Below, piece after piece: positions 33,004 to 41,447 of a DNA stretch of 64,000 nt. Where the stretch lies: positions 92,809-156,808 of the forward strand of contig CAVBWZ010000003.1 of NCBI GenBank assembly GCA_963599445.1, written 5' to 3'. The notes beneath the pieces are model-generated. The model saw only the letters and a list, made by a program, of their open reading frames with translations. It was not told the origin of the DNA and did not search any database. Positions within the stretch are counted from its first letter, which is position 1. Each line of letters opens with the position of its first letter. The translations under genes and the position numbers were made by a program. The stretch is from UBA9732 sp963599445 (lineage in GTDB: Bacteria; Spirochaetota; Spirochaetia; Sphaerochaetales; Sphaerochaetaceae).

Positions 33004-34437
33004 CTACTCAACCATTGCGCTGATGTTGGTTTCTGCAAACGGGGTCGATATGGGATCATCGGAGGCCAAAGTCGTCTTGTATGCCTCAAGAGATGCCTTG
33101 GGAACATATGCCTTTGCGTCCCTATACGCAGCTGGTCTTTGTATCGATGGAGTTGCCTCATCTCCAACATACCTGCCATCTTCAAAATGGAAATTCACAA
33201 TATACGGAAGAATCTCAGGAGGCGTCGCGCCCTTGAAAACGACTTCAATCGAATCGGCCTTTGTAGCAAGAGCCACTTTTGAGAACCCTTTCAATGTTTC
33301 CGGCAATTCGAACTTCGTTATAGAGAATCCCGTAACGAACGCCTCTTGATAAAGATACTCCAACTTGTCATTGAATTTCACGATGTAGTTGTAGTTGTCG
33401 TCATTTTGGATTGCAAATGCGTTGGGCCCTATTATCCTTACATCCCTTGGAATCACCAATGTATTGCCTTCCAGCTTCAGGTATGTATGCTCAAAGGCAT
33501 ACGCTCCAATCTTGGTGATCTCGTCATGGAAAGCAATCTTCTCAAGTTTGGACTGAGCGAAACACCAATCTGGAATCTCTTTGACTGAATTTGGAATTTT
33601 GACCTCTTTTACTGTGGAACCCCAAAAAGCACTTGGAGCCAGTTCTTTGATCCCCTCTGCCAGTGACAACTCAAGAACCGCAGCATCTTCCGGAATCATC
33701 CATCCCGTTGTCTCCAATGCCTGCTGAACAATCCATCTTCCAACAAGTTCAACACTTCCAGGTATGCTGAGCTTTGACAGCTTCTTGGCACCCATGAATG
33801 CCGCATTCCCAATGACCTTCAATCCTTCTGGCAGAATCATCTCGGTTATCGAAGAGTTCTCAAAAGCCCATTGGCCTATCTTCTTTAGGCTTTTTGGTAG
33901 AAGTATGTGTGAAAAAGAAGCGTCATAGAAAGCACTATCTGGAATTTCTTCATTGTCTACATTGGAAATGTCCAAGGTTTCCAAGGTTATCATTTCCCTA
34001 AGGGTTTTGAAATCGGCCTCGCTCAACGTCCCTTTTATCTTCAGATAGGTTGCAGACTTCAAATTGTTTTCATCAAGAAGCACATCAAGGGATTTTCCGT
34101 TACCAGCTTCGATTCCACTCGGAATCACAACTTTCTCAAGTTCCCTTTTGCAAACCGAACAACAAAAGACCTTTTCTCCATCCTCCGTCATAGAGGATTC
34201 CTTCGTGACCATGCCGGAATCCTTCGTATGTTCTGCTTTGCCCTGTACCTCATCCTTATGCTCGCAGGTAGCGGCATGCCAGTGATATGTGGCATCGGAT
34301 GTCCACGTCTCTTCAAACGTATGTGTATGCTCTTCTACCGGTGGTTGGGGGGGGGTAGATGGCTCGTTCTTGCAGGAGACTGCAAAACTTGCAACCGCCA
34401 GCAGAGCCAGCAAGAGGACTGTAGTTTTTCTCTTCAT
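33004..34437 (-). CDS. BspA-like leucine-rich repeat lipoprotein, in frame at 9-C tract
   Basis: 477 residues. Signal peptide MKRKTTVLLLALLAVASF, lipobox AVSC, then KNEPSTPPQPP, where nine C residues (34347-34355) encode TPP. Next comes one Cys/His repeat like those of the first gene in the window (FEETWTSDATYHWHAATCEH ... CCSVCKR). From ~150 there is a run of LRR_5/BspA-type repeats (LPKSLKKIGQWAFENSSITEMILPEG, IPNSVKEIPDWCFAQ, ITKIGAYAFEH). BspA-like proteins mediate adhesion to host or bacterial surfaces. Own terminator, so separate from the downstream lipoprotein operon. Confidence 0.85.
   Translation of the reverse strand: MKRKTTVLLLALLAVASFAVSCKNEPSTPPQPPVEEHTHTFEETWTSDATYHWHAATCEHKDEVQGKAEHTKDSGMVTKESSMTEDGEKVFCCSVCKRELEKVVIPSGIEAGNGKSLDVLLDENNLKSATYLKIKGTLSEADFKTLREMITLETLDISNVDNEEIPDSAFYDASFSHILLPKSLKKIGQWAFENSSITEMILPEGLKVIGNAAFMGAKKLSKLSIPGSVELVGRWIVQQALETTGWMIPEDAAVLELSLAEGIKELAPSAFWGSTVKEVKIPNSVKEIPDWCFAQSKLEKIAFHDEITKIGAYAFEHTYLKLEGNTLVIPRDVRIIGPNAFAIQNDDNYNYIVKFNDKLEYLYQEAFVTGFSITKFELPETLKGFSKVALATKADSIEVVFKGATPPEILPYIVNFHFEDGRYVGDEATPSIQRPAAYRDAKAYVPKASLEAYKTTLASDDPISTPFAETNISAMVE
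34347..34355. repeat. Poly-G/C tract, 9 bases (gene in frame)
   Basis: Nine G on the plus strand, five codons after the lipobox Cys of the leucine-rich lipoprotein. Same position in the gene as the tracts at 30904 and 32686. Confidence 0.9.
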
Positions 34438-34442
34438 ATAAA

Positions 34443-34467
34443 CTCCTTCACACCAGAAAAAGGTGTG
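34443..34467 (-). promoter_or_regulatory. Hairpin abutting the lipoprotein ribosome-binding site
   Basis: Minus-strand CACACC-tttttct-GGTGTG followed with no gap by AAGGAG (34443-34448) and then the ATG at 34437. It may affect translation or mRNA stability. Confidence 0.4.
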
Positions 34468-34548
34468 ACACGACTTAACAAACGAGAAACAAAACGGTTA
34501 CAAAAAATTTTAGCAATGGAAATCTGGAAACTACTAAGTAGAAGACCC

Positions 34549-35457
34549 CTATACGACAGGCTTTCTGAGTTCTTTCAAGGCGTTTTCATGGGCTTTGGAG
34601 AATGCGGCCTCCAACTCACGTGACCCAGCAGGTACAAAGCCATGCCAATCCTGAGCCTTCGCCATGCCAACGATATCCTGCTTTGTAAGTACTCTGGATG
34701 CCGGCACATTCCTACGACGTGCCACGCTGTCACGAGCAAGGAAGTAGTGCTTTATGAACACCCTCTCTCTATGCCCAAGCAGCTTGTAGTTGCATATCTT
34801 CTCCCACCCCGGACGTTCAGGGTTCTTGGGAAGGGCGCAGCGCTTCATCTCGTAGGCAATCTCCTTCTGCTTCGAGGCAGGAAGTGTCCGCGAAACCTCA
34901 TCCTCCAGAATGGCCCTTAGCTCGAAAAGGTGCGCCACATCGCCAAGGGCATATAGAATCTGGTCCCTTGGAATTGGACGGCGCATCCAGTTGGCGGTCT
35001 GGAACTTCTTCTTGCTTCCATGGAGAGCACTCTCCAAGGAAGGAACCTCAGAGACATCGGTCTTGATATATTTGTCCTCAATGGACGAAAGGTTGCCGGT
35101 CATGCCCAAGGCCATCGCAAGCAAGCGGATATCGTATATGTTCGCAAGTTGGATGCCAAGCGTCTTGCGGGCAAGTGCGGCGTCGCTCTGACAGGCGAAC
35201 ATCACCTTCTCGATAGGCCCTTCCAGAAACGCCTTGAGACCTGTTCTCCCCTCATCCGTCCTGGCAAGAGCCAAACAGTCCACCAAGTAATAGTGACTTC
35301 CATCGAAAAGCTGCATGGTGCACACGTACTCGCCATAGCAGTGGAGGTTCGACTCCTCTTCAAAGTCCATGGCCACGCTCACCACGCCATCTTCATCCCA
35401 TTTGGCAACAAGTTCATCTAGGCCGATACCATTGTCTATAACGCTGTAATTGACCAT
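34549..35457 (-). CDS. RNase D-like 3'-5' exoribonuclease
   Basis: About 302 residues from ATG 35457, which overlaps the pfkB-type stop in TGATG and has AGGAGGTG. DEDD-type exonuclease domain: motif I VAMDFEEESNLHCYGEYVCTMQLF, motif II FACQSDAALARKTLG, motif III YALGDVAHLFEL (Tyr and Asp). An HRDC-like C-terminal region follows (HRERVFIKHYFLARDSVARRRNVPASRVLTKQDIVGMA). RNase D trims tRNA and other RNA 3' ends. Third gene of the dCMP deaminase-kinase-RNase operon. Confidence 0.8.
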   Translation of the reverse strand: MVNYSVIDNGIGLDELVAKWDEDGVVSVAMDFEEESNLHCYGEYVCTMQLFDGSHYYLVDCLALARTDEGRTGLKAFLEGPIEKVMFACQSDAALARKTLGIQLANIYDIRLLAMALGMTGNLSSIEDKYIKTDVSEVPSLESALHGSKKKFQTANWMRRPIPRDQILYALGDVAHLFELRAILEDEVSRTLPASKQKEIAYEMKRCALPKNPERPGWEKICNYKLLGHRERVFIKHYFLARDSVARRRNVPASRVLTKQDIVGMAKAQDWHGFVPAGSRELEAAFSKAHENALKELRKPVV

Positions 35458-36434
35458 CAAAACGGCACCTCCTGAGCCTTTTGGGCACCTGTTCGCGATC
35501 CTGCATGACAAGCTGCAATAAGGTCGTCGCCCTGCATTATGGAGTATGCAAGACCGGCGGTGAAGGCATCGCCACACCCTGTAGTGTTGCGGGATTTGAC
35601 CCTGATGGCTCCTATATGCACAAGACCTTCTCTACTCTTTGGATCATAGACGAAGCAGCCTTTTGAACCATTCGTTATAACAGCGTTGCACTTGAGCCTT
35701 TCCAGTATTGAAACTGGGTCTCCATCAAAGCCAAAAGTCTGAAGGAACTCCTCCATGTTTGGCTTTATGAGATTTGGCATGGACTTTTCGTCATTGGACA
35801 AGCAGCGTACAAGGTCCTGACCTTTTATATCAAGAATGATATATTTCCCCGCCTGTCGTGCCTTCGCAGTCATACTTGCATAGATATTGGAATCATAGCC
35901 GGGGCTCCTTGTCCCAGTGATTATCACACAGTCGGCTTGGCTCAGAAGCGTTTCGTAGCTATCCATGACTTTACGTTTGGTATCCGCCCCCTCGATTGGA
36001 GGGGTATTCTCCACAAGCTCCGTCGTTGTCATGGATTCAGAGACATCGAAAGGAAGGTTGGTTTGCTCTTTGGAAGCTCCTCTCCTACGGTTCTGGAGAA
36101 GTGTAACGCAGGTTCTTATGGGACTTGGGTCAGACACGCAGCATACATCAAAACCAAGCCCTTTCGCTTCAGCCCTGCATTCATCTATGAGGGATGGGTT
36201 CATGTGGGTGAGAAGCACTGCCTGCGCCCCAAGCTCTGCCAGCTTTCGTGCAACATTGAAACCTTTGCCTGAGAATCCGTTGCGCCACATGTCGGTGCGG
36301 TTCACATGGCCTTCGTTCAGTCGTCCATACCCCACTACGACCTGGTATGTGGGATTGAGGCTAACAACGAGGAATCTGTTCTTTTGAGGTTCTTTGCCAA
36401 AACAAGGCTCTCTGTCCAAATCCATCAAAGCCAT
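35457..36434 (-). CDS. PfkB-family sugar kinase, 1-phosphofructokinase-like
   Basis: About 325 residues. N-terminal VVSLNPTYQVVVGY, GFSGKGFNVARKLAELGA and KPNMEEF, and the C-terminal ATP-site NTTGCGDAFTAGLAYSI with the catalytic Asp. The NPT-x(n)-GGKG-type opening places it near 1-phosphofructokinase and tagatose-6-phosphate kinase, but the second signature is altered and ~20 residues are inserted around 135-150. Exact sugar unknown. Start at ATG 36434, overlapping the deaminase stop by one base. Confidence 0.78.
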   Translation of the reverse strand: MALMDLDREPCFGKEPQKNRFLVVSLNPTYQVVVGYGRLNEGHVNRTDMWRNGFSGKGFNVARKLAELGAQAVLLTHMNPSLIDECRAEAKGLGFDVCCVSDPSPIRTCVTLLQNRRRGASKEQTNLPFDVSESMTTTELVENTPPIEGADTKRKVMDSYETLLSQADCVIITGTRSPGYDSNIYASMTAKARQAGKYIILDIKGQDLVRCLSNDEKSMPNLIKPNMEEFLQTFGFDGDPVSILERLKCNAVITNGSKGCFVYDPKSREGLVHIGAIRVKSRNTTGCGDAFTAGLAYSIMQGDDLIAACHAGSRTGAQKAQEVPF

Positions 36435-36958
36435 CAAATGCGAATCTCCAGGACTTCGTCCTTTGCAAAATGACGGAGAACTACACCGGCCTGTGTGAGC
36501 ATCCTAAGGGATGCCTTCACGCTGTCCGAATCTGGATACTTGTTCTCCATGTAGACGACTTCCTTTATGCCGCTTTGGATTATGGCCTTGGCGCATTCGT
36601 TGCAAGGGAACATGACGACATAGAGCGTACATCCTCTGAGGTCTCTTGATATGCTGTTGAGTATTGCATTGAGTTCTGCATGGCATACATACGGATACTT
36701 GGTATCAAGATGGTCGCCTTCCCTTCCCCAAGGAAGGTCATCGTCGCTGCATCCAATTGGAAAGCCGTTGTATCCAGTGCCCACAATCTTCTTGTCCGCA
36801 TTCACAATGCAGGCTCCAACCCTTGTGTTGGGGTCCTTGCTTCTCAAAGAGGACAGCACCGCAACGCTCATGAAGTATTCATCCCATGAAATGTAGTCCG
36901 TTCTTTTCGTATTGCCAGTATTGCTCGTATTGCAAGTCATGTTGCAAGATTCGCCCAT
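36434..36958 (-). CDS. Deoxycytidylate deaminase
   Basis: 174 residues. Zinc-dependent cytidine/deoxycytidylate deaminase fold: CHAELNAILNS (H-A-E) and PCNECAKAII (P-C-x-x-C), with TGYNGFPIGCSDDDLPW as in ComEB/dCMP deaminases. It makes dUMP for the thymidylate synthase also encoded in this window. The N-terminus SCNMTCNTSNTGNTK is low complexity and is encoded by three near-perfect 9-base repeats (tattgccag, tattgctcg, tattgcaag, 36912-36938). ATG 36958 has GGAGG. First gene of a three-gene coupled operon. Confidence 0.9.
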   Translation of the reverse strand: MGESCNMTCNTSNTGNTKRTDYISWDEYFMSVAVLSSLRSKDPNTRVGACIVNADKKIVGTGYNGFPIGCSDDDLPWGREGDHLDTKYPYVCHAELNAILNSISRDLRGCTLYVVMFPCNECAKAIIQSGIKEVVYMENKYPDSDSVKASLRMLTQAGVVLRHFAKDEVLEIRI

Positions 36959-37093
36959 AGTGCATGCCTCCTCGCCGATATGTCATATGTCGATATGTAC
37001 GTAACGCAAGTATAACCCAAACACAGCATGGGTGGCAAAGGAAATGAATGCGCCATGCAAAGCTACACCAAGTAGGACTGATTGATGCAACCA

Positions 37094-37165
37094 AACTCAC
37101 CATACCCACCACTCTCACCACTGCGACCATGCTCACCAAGCTAACAACCGCTACAAAAAGCTTAC
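37094..37165. repeat. 9-base-period array, 8 units
   Basis: Eight units: aactcacca, tacccacca, ctctcacca, ctgcgacca, tgctcacca, agctaacaa, ccgctacaa, aaagcttac. It lies between the deaminase gene and the pckG terminator. Clearest CACCA consensus of all arrays. Confidence 0.7.
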
Positions 37166-37194
37166 AATTACTGGATGAAGGAATCACCCAAGAC

Positions 37195-37222
37195 AAAAAC
37201 AGAGCCGCCCCTTGGAGGCGGC
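37195..37222 (-). terminator. Terminator after pckG
   Basis: Minus-strand GCCGCC-tccaagg-GGCGGC followed by TCTGTTTTTG. Confidence 0.8.
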
Positions 37223-37251
37223 CCTGAACAGATTCCAATGAATCAGTTGGC

Positions 37252-39078
37252 TTACTTTGCAGCCTTGAGGTTTGCCTCAAGGGTGTCAAGCATGTCTGAA
37301 AGCTCCTTAGGAAGCTTGTCGCCGAACTGTGGATAGTAGTTGTTGCGGATGTCATCGACTTCCTTGAGCCAACCATCGACATCGACAGCAAGAAGCTGCT
37401 TCATGTCTTCCTCGGTTACGCCCTCAGGTCTGTCGATTGCATCGACTGTAGGCATGATTCCAATTGGAGTATCGACTGTCTTTGCAACACCGTCGCAGCA
37501 CTCGAAGATCCACTTGAGGACACGGCTGTTGTCGCCGTAGCCCGGCCAGAGCCACTTGCCTTCTGGAGTCTTGCGGAACCAGTTGACATAGAAGATCTTT
37601 GGAAGGAGGCTCTGATCCTTGGCAGCCTTGCCAACATCGAGCCAGTGCTTGAAGTAGTCACCTGCGTTGTAGCCAATGAACGGCTTCATTGCCATTGGGT
37701 CACGTCTTATGCCGCTTGCAACGTCAAGTGTAGCAGCTGTGACCTCGGAGCCAACGATGGAACCAAGGAATGTTCCGTGGGTCCAGTTCCTTGCCATGTG
37801 GACCAATGGGATTGTACTTGGGCGTCTGCCGCCAAAGAGGATTGCAGATACTGGAACACCGTGTGGGTCGTCCCATTCCTTTGCAAGTGTAGGACACTGG
37901 TTTGCAGGAGCTGTGAATCTCGAATTTGGATGTGCAGCAGGCTTCTGCTCCTTGTCTTCCTTGTTCTGGATCCATTCGTTTCCGTGCCAGTCGATGAGCT
38001 TGCCAGGAGCATCGTAGCCGATTCCTTCCCACCATACGTCTCCATCCTCTGTGAGGGCGACGTTCGTGAAGATCGTGTTCTTGGAAGCTGCAGCAAGAGC
38101 GTTGTAGTTGCTCTTTGCAGATGTGCCAGGTGCAACACCAAAGAAGCCTGTCTCGACTGCCATGGCGTAGAGCCTTCCGTCCTTGCCGTAGCGGAGCCAT
38201 GCAATGTCATCGGAAAGGGTCTCGACCTTCCAGCCTGGGATTGTAGGAATGAGCATGGCCAGGTTGGTCTTTCCACATGCGCTTGGGAATGCAGCTGTGA
38301 TGTAGCGGACCTTGCCTTCTGGGTTGGTGAGCTTGAGGATGAGCATGTGCTCTGCAAGCCAGCCTTCGTCCCTTGCAAGGACGGTTGCTATTCTAAGAGC
38401 AAGGCACTTCTTTCCAAGGAGGGCGTTTCCACCGTAACCTGAGCCGTATGACCAGATCTCCCTTGTCTCTGGGAAGTGTGCAATGTACTTGTGCTCCATG
38501 TCTGCGCATGGCCATACACCGTGGTCGGACTCGCCTTCAGCAAGAGGCTTTCCAACGGAGTGGTAGCAAGGTACGAATGCACCGTCCGTTCCAAGCTGAT
38601 CGAGTACGTTGTAGCCGACACGTGTCATGATGATCATGTTGCAGACGACATATTCGCTGTCTGTGAGCTCAACGCCAATCTTTGCGAACTCAGAGCCGAC
38701 TGGACCCATTGAGAATGGAATCACGTAGAGTGTGCGGCCCTTCATGCAGCCCTTGTAGAGGGCGGTCATCGTCTTCTTGAGCTCATGTGGCTCAATCCAG
38801 TTGTTGGTTGGACCTGCATCCTCCTGCTTGAGGCTGGAGATGTACGTTCTCTTCTCTACACGAGCGACGTCCGATGGATCCGAGCGGAAAAGTACGCTGT
38901 GAGGCTTCTTCTCCGGGTTCAGACGTGTTGCGAGACCGCTTTCAACCATCTGGTTGATCAATGTGTCATACTCTTCCTTTGTGCCGCTGCAGACATGGAT
39001 TGCCTCTGGGGTCGTGAGGGCTGCGAAGTCCTCGATCCATTTCTTAAGACCAGCATGTTTGATTTCGTTGACTGTCAT
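37252..39078 (-). CDS. pckG: Phosphoenolpyruvate carboxykinase (GTP)
   Basis: 608 residues, the GTP-dependent class. Signatures are AFPSACGKTNLAM (P-loop with the reactive Cys), PCYHSVGKPL, ETLSDDIAWL and FGGRRPSTIPLV. It interconverts oxaloacetate and PEP. In anaerobes that ferment to succinate or use C4 acids it often runs in the carboxylating direction; together with OadGAB in this window it suggests an oxaloacetate node coupled to Na+ export. AAGGAG site, own promoter and terminator, monocistronic. Confidence 0.96.
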   Translation of the reverse strand: MTVNEIKHAGLKKWIEDFAALTTPEAIHVCSGTKEEYDTLINQMVESGLATRLNPEKKPHSVLFRSDPSDVARVEKRTYISSLKQEDAGPTNNWIEPHELKKTMTALYKGCMKGRTLYVIPFSMGPVGSEFAKIGVELTDSEYVVCNMIIMTRVGYNVLDQLGTDGAFVPCYHSVGKPLAEGESDHGVWPCADMEHKYIAHFPETREIWSYGSGYGGNALLGKKCLALRIATVLARDEGWLAEHMLILKLTNPEGKVRYITAAFPSACGKTNLAMLIPTIPGWKVETLSDDIAWLRYGKDGRLYAMAVETGFFGVAPGTSAKSNYNALAAASKNTIFTNVALTEDGDVWWEGIGYDAPGKLIDWHGNEWIQNKEDKEQKPAAHPNSRFTAPANQCPTLAKEWDDPHGVPVSAILFGGRRPSTIPLVHMARNWTHGTFLGSIVGSEVTAATLDVASGIRRDPMAMKPFIGYNAGDYFKHWLDVGKAAKDQSLLPKIFYVNWFRKTPEGKWLWPGYGDNSRVLKWIFECCDGVAKTVDTPIGIMPTVDAIDRPEGVTEEDMKQLLAVDVDGWLKEVDDIRNNYYPQFGDKLPKELSDMLDTLEANLKAAK

Positions 39079-39137
39079 TAAGATATTCTCCTTATGGGCT
39101 TACGGGCAAAGCCCTTGTAAACAAAGCCTATACTTGA

Positions 39138-39166
39138 AATGTAATGAATTTTCACCCCATATTCAA
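39138..39166 (-). promoter_or_regulatory. pckG promoter
   Basis: Minus-strand TTGAAT (39161-39166), a 17-base spacer, TACATT (39138-39143). Expected start near 39131. The ~50-base leader contains GGGC-ttt-GCCC just ahead of AAGGAG. Confidence 0.5.
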
Positions 39167-39294
39167 GCAAGAATCGCTCTTGGCGACGCATTGGCACCAA
39201 AACCTGCGCATAAAGACCGATTTCATTGAATTAAGCCAAGAAACGAACACAACTATGTGATACAATCCAACACACAAATACCGGGAGAGCGTAC

Positions 39295-41430
39295 ATGGAA
39301 GGAAGAGGACCTCAAACGAAAATGAACAACAGACCTGAGCTGGCACTGCCGGCGGGGTCTCTGCAATGTGCGCTCTATGCATTCAAAGGCGGCGCCGATG
39401 CCGTATACCTAGGGCTCAAGGAGTTCTCCGCCCGCAAAGGAGCGGTGAACTTCTCGTTCGAGGACGTAAGGAAGCTCAAGCAGCTGTGCATATCGCAGAA
39501 CAGAAAGTTCTACATAACGCTCAACACACTTGTCACGGACGAAGAGCTTTCAGAGGTGGAAAAGCTCCTCAGACAGCTTGAGTATCTGAAGCCTGACGGA
39601 GTGATAGTCCAGGATCTGGGGATAGCCCGTCTGATGAGAGAAAAGCACCCTAGTCTTCCGCTTCATGGCTCCACACAGCTTGCAGTGCACACTGTACAAG
39701 GGGTCAAGGAGCTTCAGGAAATGGGGTTCTCAAGGGTGGTGCTCTCAAGGGAGCTTTCCTTATGCGAAGTGGAGGACATACGAAAAGCCTGTCCTGATGT
39801 AGAGCTCAAAGTGTTCGTTCACGGAGCGTTGTGCTATGGATTTTCAGGGTTGTGCATGGCAAGCGAACGCATTACAGAACGCAGCGCCAACCGCGGAGCC
39901 TGTGCACAGATATGCAGGACATGGTTCTCCTGCAACGACACATACACGGGCAACGGAGGCAAAGGGAGCAACACTAGGAAAAGCGAAACGGACAGTTGGC
40001 TTTTCAGCATGAAGGACCTCTGCCTTGGAGAACTCGTCAACGAATACGCCAGGATTGGAATCGACTCCCTAAAGATAGAAGGACGCATGAAAGGGCCCGA
40101 GTACGTCTATTGGTGCGCCCGCTACTACTCGCTGCTGCTTGATGGAAGGAAAGAGGAAGACGAAGAGGTCGAACATGCAAAGGAATGCATGCAGACATCG
40201 TTCTCAAGGGAGACGACCACAGGCTTCTTCAAGACACCAGAAGACACACTGACATGTACAGACTATCCTTCCCATAGAGGTATACGCATTGGAACCATAG
40301 AAAAGGTCCTAAGAGGCAAAGCTGTGATAAGGTTTGAAAAGCCAGTGGCCTTGCGTGATGGACTGCTTGTGATATCGCAAGGTGAAAAAAGCAACGAAAG
40401 CGCCGGTTTTGGGCTATCGTTCATAGAGGGAGGACGCTCATTTATAAGCGAAGGCGAGAGTGCAACGGTGAACTTCCCTTCCCAGGCGTTCTCCAAACGC
40501 CCTGGCTTTGGAACCACCGTCTGGTGCACCTCAAGGCACAACCAGAACCTTCCGCTTCTCAATGAAAACATCCCCCTCTACAAAGAGCCGGTGGCCATAG
40601 GCATACGAATACTCCCGCAGTCGTTGGAAATCAACGGCCAAAGCTACGCTGTGGATCCTTTGCAGGAAGCCAAGAATCCAACGGATACTACAGCACAGAT
40701 CAAAGGAATCTTCGAAGCATCGGACAAGAGCCTCTTCACACTGGGGAACCTCTCTGTGGAGAACGAAAGCGGCATAAAGCACCCATTTCTTCCTCTTTCG
40801 CTTCTCAAACGCATACGAAGGGCGTTCTACGAAGAACTTGACGGCAGGTTCGAGCGCTCGCTCGAAACTACATTCGACCGAACTTCAACAAAAGCTACAG
40901 CAACGCTTCCAAAGCGCAGGAACATCGGTCTATGGGATGAAATCGTCCAGATAGAAGACCCCAATGGTTCAAGAATGGAGTTCTTGCCGCTGTCGCCCCT
41001 CATGTTCGACGAAGAGGGGTATTTCAAGAAGTTGGACGCCGTCGTGGAGACGCATCCGCACGTCATAGTGGGGCTCAACAACGTGGCGCAGATCGGGTGG
41101 GCGAAAAGACATCCTGAAACCAAGGTCTTTGCAGACTTCTTCCTCTACACCTACAACCAGTTGGCCTACGAAGAGCTCAAGCAAAGGCTTCCAAACCTCG
41201 TAGGCTCGTGCGAAACGAGGAAGGACACCCGTTTCACATACGTTGGCGACGACTTCAAGGTGCCGCTTTTCGTAAGCAGGGTATGCCTTAGGCGCAACAG
41301 CCTTGGATCTATGAACACAGGGCTTTCGTGCGCCGGTTGCTCAAAGGACAACGCATACCACATAAGCCAGAACGGCAAACGTTACAATGTACTGTGTAGG
41401 GACTGCATCACCATTGTGACAGAAGCATAA
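39295..41430 (+). CDS. U32 peptidase-family protein, RlhA-like
   Basis: 711 residues. N-terminal U32 core: ELALPAGSLQCALYAFKGGADAVYLGL, then the family hallmark VFVHGALCYGFSGLCMAS...NRGACAQICR, followed by SLKIEGRMKGPEYVYWCARYY. The long C-terminal part corresponds to the extension of the YdcP/RlhA branch, which hydroxylates a 23S rRNA cytidine; other U32 members modify tRNA. The end carries Cys pairs (CAGCSKDN, CRDC). An actual peptidase role is less likely. Extended -10 TGATACAAT near 39259-39267. The GPH symporter gene follows after 17 bases. Confidence 0.85.
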   Translation: MEGRGPQTKMNNRPELALPAGSLQCALYAFKGGADAVYLGLKEFSARKGAVNFSFEDVRKLKQLCISQNRKFYITLNTLVTDEELSEVEKLLRQLEYLKPDGVIVQDLGIARLMREKHPSLPLHGSTQLAVHTVQGVKELQEMGFSRVVLSRELSLCEVEDIRKACPDVELKVFVHGALCYGFSGLCMASERITERSANRGACAQICRTWFSCNDTYTGNGGKGSNTRKSETDSWLFSMKDLCLGELVNEYARIGIDSLKIEGRMKGPEYVYWCARYYSLLLDGRKEEDEEVEHAKECMQTSFSRETTTGFFKTPEDTLTCTDYPSHRGIRIGTIEKVLRGKAVIRFEKPVALRDGLLVISQGEKSNESAGFGLSFIEGGRSFISEGESATVNFPSQAFSKRPGFGTTVWCTSRHNQNLPLLNENIPLYKEPVAIGIRILPQSLEINGQSYAVDPLQEAKNPTDTTAQIKGIFEASDKSLFTLGNLSVENESGIKHPFLPLSLLKRIRRAFYEELDGRFERSLETTFDRTSTKATATLPKRRNIGLWDEIVQIEDPNGSRMEFLPLSPLMFDEEGYFKKLDAVVETHPHVIVGLNNVAQIGWAKRHPETKVFADFFLYTYNQLAYEELKQRLPNLVGSCETRKDTRFTYVGDDFKVPLFVSRVCLRRNSLGSMNTGLSCAGCSKDNAYHISQNGKRYNVLCRDCITIVTEA

Positions 41431-41447
41431 AGGAAAGAGCAAGAAGA

